DNA from: Perognathus longimembris pacificus
Taxonomy: Eukaryota; Chordata; Mammalia; Rodentia; Heteromyidae
Direction of reading: 5' to 3'
Length of the DNA stretch: 64,000 nt
NCBI RefSeq assembly: GCF_023159225.1
Contig: NC_063161.1
Coordinates: forward strand, 122,984,958 to 123,048,957
Both the position numbers and the translations under genes were made by a program. Under the pieces are notes generated by a model that saw only the letters and a list, made by a program, of their open reading frames with translations, had not been told where the DNA came from and searched no databases. Shown here in pieces: positions 58,279-64,000 of this stretch. Position 1 is the first letter of the stretch; the number at the start of each line of letters is the position of its first letter.

Positions 58279-58366
58279 ATAGCTTTCCCCCCCAGAGCTG
58301 AGGACCAAACTTGGGGCCTTGTACTTGCCAGGCAGGCGCTCTTCCGCTGAACTAAATCCCCAGCCA
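58279..58366 (-). repeat. ID SINE monomer with perfect 18-bp target-site duplication
   Basis: The plus strand reads 'agagctgaggaccaaacttg', 'gggccttgtacttgccaggc', 'aggcgctcttccgctgaact' and 'aaatccccagcc', an antisense tRNA-Ala-type ID element without a Geo-like half. The duplication tagtatagcatctctttt lies at 58261-58278 and 58367-58384. Confidence 0.9.
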
Positions 58367-58384
58367 TAGTATAGCATCTCTTTT

Positions 58385-58679
58385 TAGAGAAAATTCTATA
58401 AAATGTTTCCATAAAAGTCCTTTTGATTACCTAGTTCCATAGAGATTCTGCTCAACCCTTAAATTACTATCTATGCTATTTGTTTCATGGTACATTAATA
58501 TGGCTTTGAGAGCTTTTTGTAGTATTGTCTCCATCATTATTTTGTATTTCATTAGCTGATGTAGATATTAAGCCTCTGCTTCATGGTAATTGTGCTAAAC
58601 ATTTCAACAAGTGAATATATTATTTTTTTTAATGAATTGTCTAAATACAGTGGCTAACAGTACCATTTTTGTGTACATA
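58385..58679. other. Unassigned sequence
   Basis: No recognised gene or repeat. Confidence 0.5.
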
Positions 58680-58995
58680 TTGTAGTTTGAGTGTATATCT
58701 CAGAGCTTCATATGTCATGGGTTTGGTCCTCAGTGTGGTGATGTTGGGAGATGGTAGAAGCTATAGGAAGTAGGGCTCAGTGCAAAGTAACCAGATCAAG
58801 GGGGAATGCTGCCCTCAGAAAGGGTTGGTGCTGTTTTTTTTAGGAGTGTTATTTGCTTTTGTGGGGGCAGGTTGGTTTAAAAGAGCAAGACTGACCTCTC
58901 CTTAATGCTGCAAGAGAGCCCTCACCAGAGCCAAGCAGAGGCTCGTGCTCTGCTCTTGAATCTGCAGAACTATGAGCTCAACAAACCACTTTGAC
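58680..58995 (+). mobile_element. MaLR (MST/MLT-like) LTR, old
   Basis: Sense blocks 'agtttgagtgtatatctcag', 'cagtgtggtgatgttgggag' and 'gcaagagagccctcaccaga', then 'gaatctgcagaactatgagc', follow the typical order of MaLR LTRs (a start near a TTTGAATGT-like word, a CCTCACCAGA block, a CAGAACTGTGAGC block). The polyadenylation end is eroded. Confidence 0.6.
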
Positions 58996-60040
58996 TTGCA
59001 TGCTACCCAATCTTTAGATACTATAATGTGTGTTGTCTTGGGGAATACTATAAAATGCATTTTCAGCAAACTGACAAATATAGACACAAGTACTCAGCAC
59101 TTGCTTATTGAAGAGCTTCGTGAACAAATATACTGACAGGTCAAGGTCACACACATACTTGGAGAGTTGATTCTTTTATACCTCAAGAAGGATTATTTGT
59201 TACAGGAAGGTATGAATTTCTAATCTAATACAATGTTTGCTTTTACTTACATATCGTTGCAACTCATTAATGTCAGTAATAGAAGGAACTTGAGCAAACT
59301 ACATAAATTATGTCTTTTACTTTTTCACCCATGCCTCATATTTTATATTCATTCATTATTCTCTTTGCAAAAAAAATTAAAAAGTACCCTGAGCCAGTAC
59401 CCACACTTGATTTTCAGCTTTCCAGCTCTGTTAATTTTCTTTGAGGGTTTATATTACAGGTTGTACAAAATAATCTCAGTATTCCACTTGACTTTATCTC
59501 AGGACTGAACAATAAAATATGGAGGTTCTTTTTATAGATGAAATGTTACAAACTCATGTAAAGTATCATTCTGTTGATACAAATAATTTAGACAATTTTT
59601 CTATTCGAATATGGGATCTAAGTCCATATTAATTGAATTTGAGTGCAAAGTAACAGTTGAAACAGAGAAACTATGCCAGAAATGACACTTTGTGACTTCT
59701 GAGACCATGAAAGACCATCAAATGTAACACGTCTTCCTTATCTGTCTATCAAAATTCTGTGCTGTGAGTTGAACAGTTTGATGATCCCTGGGCCACAGGC
59801 TAATGAAGCCAAGTGGTCAATTCATCAACCTCCTAAGGTCTGCTATGAAACTGCACCTTGAAAAAGTGAGTCACAGCTCCAGTTACTCCAGTTGCTAGTT
59901 ATTTGAGTTGTTTCTTAAACATAAAGTAGAAGAAGCAAACTACTCTGAATACCTGGCCCACAGTATATGTGACCATAGAAAAAATAATGGCTTCTTTAGT
60001 CGCCAACTTTTAAAAATTGTTTTATTAGCATATACGTATA
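58996..60040. other. Unassigned sequence
   Basis: About 1 kb with no recognised gene or repeat. A 91-codon frame at 59233-59508 has no domain. Confidence 0.45.
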
Positions 60041-60490
60041 TTTAATTTTATTTTATTGTCAAGGTGATGTACAGAGGTGTTACAGTTTTGTATATATGTA
60101 AGGTAGTGAGAACATTTCTTGTCATACTTGTTACCCCTTCCCTCACTTCTACCTTTCTTCTCCTCCATTAACCTCCCTCCAGTTGTACAGTTAATTTCTA
60201 ATACTGTCTTGTGAGTATCACCGTTGCTTTGGTTAACACTTCATCCTTTGTCTCACCATTTTGAGGTTCACTTTCCCTTTTCTAATTCAGATATATATAC
60301 AATACTACAATACCCGGGGTTACTGAAATTAAATACAGAGGACAACAGAGGATAACAGAGGATAAACCATAAGAAGGAAAAAGAAAGAAAGTTCACATAG
60401 CACATAAAACAACAACGTCAATGAAATATTAATTGTACAAAGTTACAATTATTGTGACATTAGCATCCATGCACATAAGTATACATTGAT
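60041..60490 (-). mobile_element. L1 3' UTR, older subfamily, antisense
   Basis: T-rich tail, 'gatgtacagaggtgttacag', a pyrimidine tract (60140-60182), 'tcatcctttgtctcaccatt', 'gaggataaaccataagaagg', then 'acataaaacaacaac'. The same subfamily as 21105-21560. Confidence 0.75.
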
Positions 60491-61085
60491 TAATTATATA
60501 CACACCTCTGTTATTCTTTCATGTTCCACCACCAAATCCCTCTTTTACAAACCTTCCAAGTTTTCAACAATGGGTTTCATTATGACCTTTCATAAGTTCA
60601 TACACTGTATTTTCATCATATTTTCCCCCACTCACTCTTTTCCCTACAATCACTACTGTTTCTTCTCCAATAGTCCTTCTTTTATGTTCATGCCTTTTGT
60701 TTGTATCAAGAATCCTATATATCACTAATTTTTTAGGGGATTATTTGAATGCATGAAGAAAACGTGAAATGATTTTAAGGTCCAGTTTATAAGGTCCAGT
60801 ATATTTGTTATTAAAAATTGTAATTAAATGCATTTATGTTGCCTTTTGTCATGTATTACTCTAAGTTTATCTAGATTGAAAACGTTCATATTTGCCTGAC
60901 TTTCTCTACTCTTTGAAAGTTTGAAATAACTAAATGACAAATTCAGTAGCTCATTTCAATATGTTTTGAGTGTTTTTGGTGAATATCTCCAGCATATTTT
61001 AGTTCCTGCCTTCCATTTTAGAATAAATATAAAATCCTGTACACATTATATAGGTCTTTAGGCATTCTCACAGAGTAAGACGAAA
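60491..61085. other. Unassigned AT-rich sequence
   Basis: No recognised gene. It separates two older-subfamily L1 3' ends in opposite orientations. Confidence 0.45.
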
Positions 61086-61490
61086 GGAGGGTATTCTTAG
61101 GAGAGGTACAATAGCTATACGCATCTGGCCATATAAAATTGTGTTTACTGAAATGAACTCTAGGAAATGGAAACAAGAGGGGTTTTCCCCCTCTTTGTTG
61201 CTGTCTTGCTTTTCATTTCCTTTTGCTTAATTTGTTTGTTTATCTGTTCTTGGGAGGACAACAGGTGGGGCACAGAAATGGTGGGAAAAAGGGTGAACAA
61301 ATACAGCAATGATAATCTCTGAAAACTATGTTGGAAATGAACTATGCAACTTGTGGGTGGGGATAAAAGGGGAAAACTGGGAGAGAGTGAGGGAGGGAGT
61401 GACATTGTTCAAAAGAAATGTACTCTTTATCTGGCTTATGTAAAGATAACCCCTCTGTACATCACCTGTAGAATAAAAATAAATAAAAAT
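61086..61490 (+). mobile_element. L1 3' UTR, older subfamily, sense
   Basis: Sense order with 'gaaatgaactctaggaaatg', a purine-rich tract (61355-61402), 'caaaagaaatgtactcttta' and 'cccctctgtacatcacctgt', then an AAAT-rich tail. It is 5'-truncated and non-coding. Confidence 0.75.
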
Positions 61491-61857
61491 TATCAAGATA
61501 ATAAATCTCCCTCTCTATAACTCATATAAGCAAACAAATATGCTGAAAAATAAGAAAATAATTGCTATACATATAGTTCTGCTATTTTTTTATAACTTTT
61601 ATTGTAACAGAAATTATCATTGTACTGGCCTGATATAACCCATATTCCTCGGAAATATTATCCTTGGTTGGGGTAGTTATCTCTTAGGCTTTCTCTGGGA
61701 TTTGCAAATGTATGATAAAATAAAAGGTCCCTTGGACAAAAAATGGGTGTAATAATTAATATTAGTGTATTTTATAATCTGTTAAGGAAACTGCTTCACT
61801 CTATTTAACACAGTGTTTCTAAACTCTTTTTTCCATACATATATCATTCAACTACTA
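61491..61857. other. Unassigned AT-rich sequence
   Basis: No recognised feature. Confidence 0.5.
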
Positions 61858-61875
61858 CTAAAGAATGCATCTTTT

Positions 61876-62086
61876 TTTTTTTTTTTTTTTTTTTTGCCAG
61901 TCCTGGGCCTTGGACTCAGGGCCTGAGCACTGTCCCTGGCTTCTTCCTGCTCAAGGCTAGCACTCTGCCACTTGAGCCACAGCGCCGCTTCTGGCCGTTT
62001 TCTGTATATGTGGTGCTGGGGAATCGAACCTAGGGCCTTGTGTATCCGAGGCAGGCACTCTTGCCACTAGGCTATATCCCCAGCCC
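61876..62086 (-). repeat. ID/Geo-type dimeric SINE with target-site duplication
   Basis: A poly-T tail is followed by 'gccagtcctgggccttggac', the Geo-like half, and the ID-like half ending 'ctatatccccagcccc'. It is nearly consensus and keeps many CpGs. The duplication is ctaaagaatgcatctttt (61858-61875) against ctaaagagtgcatctttt (62087-62104), one mismatch. It is likely among the youngest SINEs here. Confidence 0.93.
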
Positions 62087-62104
62087 CTAAAGAGTGCATC
62101 TTTT

Positions 62105-63785
62105 GATAGCTAGAGTTTTAAACAACCAGGTTAGAAATGATGATGGGGCTGGATGGAGTGATAATTAGTAAACACTAGTTGTTTGTAAATAAATAAATCA
62201 CTTCTTATGTATTTTTATAATAAATTTATGAAGTAATGATAATGTAACTGAGAGCCTTTAAAACTTCAAAGGATGAATGAATGAATGATAAATATGAAGA
62301 ACAAATGGACTCAGCAAGACCAAGTAGTTACATCAGCAAGATTAGTAGAAATAGCTTTACATCAAATACTAATTATCAAATTCTTCTTCAGCTTTACTCC
62401 TCCCACACGTTTCCAGAAGTAGGACAAGAAGGTGTTTGAAGTATTCATCCTGAACTTTATGATGGTATAGATTTGCTTTCAGCTGAACAATTTAACTCAT
62501 CACAGTAGAGGAAGAAGGAAGAAATGACTATAAAATGATTGAGAGCTACAGTCTCACTAGAACAGAGAAACATTACATTCTTGGTGATCAATGTAAGACA
62601 TTTTTCTCCATGTCCTGTTGGGGAATGGTGTGATCATGTTTCTAATGTCTTCAGTTACTGATAATGAAATATAAATCAAAGCTTAGATATGAAGATAAAC
62701 TGGAAAAGTCTCTGGATTGACTTTTTCCCAAGCGCTTTATGCATTTTTAAGAAAAGCAGCATGTTCAACAGTTGCAAATCTTTAATAAAGTTGCAAAACC
62801 CTCAACTGACATGTCAACATACCCTGAAAGACACCTTATCAAGTGCAAAAATAAAGCTCTGTTAGCTAGGTTAGTAAAACAGAATAAAATCCCAAGGATA
62901 AGGAGATAGTTCTGCCAAAATACTGTAGTGTCATAAAATAGAAAACATCTAAAGTTCTTGAAAAGGTGATTTGAGTAAAAATGTAAGAAGTCAAAAAGGC
63001 AAGGAAGCAAGTGAAAACACATGTTAAAGATTTAAATAGGACACAATAAAAATGTAACAATGAGGTTTTATTTCATGGTGAAGGAGAAACAACTCCAATA
63101 TTGTTTTAAGATGAGTTAATTGTGGATTCCATGGATGAAAGCCAAAATAGGAAAGATAATCACTTATGGGACTGGGGAAGTAAAAAACATATGAATACTT
63201 TTAAGTCAGAAACTACCCTTATTAGATAACTGCCAACAAAAGGTCAAAAGATCAAAGAAGTTCAGGACAATTATTTCAAACTAAATGAGAAATTCATTTG
63301 CTGCAAGATTCCTGGGCTTCAGTATACTAATTTATATGATGAATGACTGATGAGTACTTATTACGTGGTTCTTAAAATTCACTTTATTAAGGACTAATTT
63401 TAAGAGTTTTCCTATTTTAGAATTCAGGTTTGAGGGACACCTTTGATAAATATTGATCTATCCCATCTGTTTGACAAAGATAATGTTGGCAGATGATCTA
63501 CCTACAGGCTCCTCATGGTTCCTAAGAGCATGGCTCTCATTATTTTCTGAAAGACTTTTTGCTGCTTCTGGAGGCTACGAAAACTTACATTATCAAGTAA
63601 TAATAGCTTTGCATAAAACAAGGGAAACTTTAAAACTGAGAAGGAATTTGAATAGCCATGGAATGCTGAAGTCCAAATTAAGTACATGCTAAACTATTTC
63701 ACATATATTTAGTATCAGACCCAAAAATATTTTTTAAAAACATTTGAAATATGAATGAGGACTTCAGGGTATTGGTTGGTCTTAC
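62105..63785. other. Unassigned sequence
   Basis: About 1.7 kb with no recognised gene or repeat. A short GAAT-type repeat lies near 62272-62289. Frames of 61-85 codons on both strands have no domain. Confidence 0.45.
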
Positions 63786-63799
63786 TGTTGAAAAAGGGA

Positions 63800-63884
63800 A
63801 ACCTTGGGTGAGAGGTTTGCATGTAGCCTAGGCTTCATAGCAAAATCCTGTCTCAAAAACAAGCAAGCAAGCAAGCAAGCAAGA
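63800..63884 (+). repeat. B1/7SL-like SINE 3' end with (AAGC)n tail
   Basis: 'gtagcctaggcttcatagca' and 'aaaatcctgtctcaaaaac' match the 3' end of B1/Alu-type SINEs. The tail has become a (CAAG)n microsatellite at about 63859-63884. Confidence 0.6.
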
Positions 63885-64000
63885 AATAACAACCAAATTA
63901 AAGAGAATTAAATTAAACAGAGAAATTTAAAGATGAGGGAATATGTACTTGAAGTTATTATACTAGTTCTTAGGTTAGGTTTACTCTTAGCTCTCCCTTC

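Noticed and set aside
60041..61490. A single twin-primed L1 spanning both older L1 3' ends
   Set aside because: Both parts end in their own 3' tail at the outer edges and both cover the 3' UTR, so they are two separate insertions in opposite orientations.

Overview
This is AT-rich mammalian nuclear DNA with no protein-coding host gene that I can support. It is dominated by LINE-1 (L1) copies of several ages, tRNA-derived and 7SL-derived SINEs, a few LTR-like fragments and microsatellites. The SINEs point to a rodent. The commonest well-preserved one is a dimer with an ID-like (tRNA-Ala type) left half and a characteristic right half ending in a 'caaggcccaggactggc'-type tail. It matches my recollection of the IDL-Geo SINE described from Geomyoidea (kangaroo rats, pocket mice, gophers). 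I therefore infer a heteromyid or geomyid rodent, at moderate confidence. The window is probably intergenic or intronic.

Layout. 1-9.8 kb is mostly unassigned AT-rich sequence with scattered dimeric SINEs, including one whose 5' junction lies in a 72-bp tandem duplication. 9.8-10.7 kb is a rearranged (twin-primed) L1. 11.8-16.3 kb holds an L1 3' end, an ancient L1 remnant and two ID-type dimers. 16.7-20.1 kb holds a MaLR-like fragment, two GC-rich LTR-like stretches, an L1 3' end and a SINE with a clean target-site duplication. 21-25.4 kb holds old L1 tails. 25.4-32.9 kb is a structurally full-length antisense L1 (5' UTR, ORF1, ORF2, 3' UTR, candidate target-site duplication) with broken reading frames. 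33.4-42.3 kb holds ancient L1s interrupted by other repeats, a MaLR-like LTR, a duplicated CA microsatellite unit and a 1.25-kb truncated L1. 44.2-45.2 kb is a second twin-primed L1 with a 13-bp duplication. 45.6-47.2 kb is an old L1 carrying a SINE. 50.8-55.7 kb is a 4.9-kb antisense U6 snRNA/L1 chimera with a 15-16-bp target-site duplication. The last 8 kb is old L1 tails, an ID monomer with an 18-bp duplication, a MaLR-like LTR and an ID-type dimer.

The elements form one system only in the sense that L1 machinery explains nearly all of them. The SINEs, the U6 copy and the truncated or inverted L1s carry A-rich tails and, where readable, target-site duplications expected of L1 target-primed reverse transcription. 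The most informative object is the U6/L1 chimera. I found no CRISPR array, operon, bacterial-type gene or intact transposase, and no evidence for a new biological system. Repeat edges are hand-read and usually good to about 10-20 bp, less for ancient copies.
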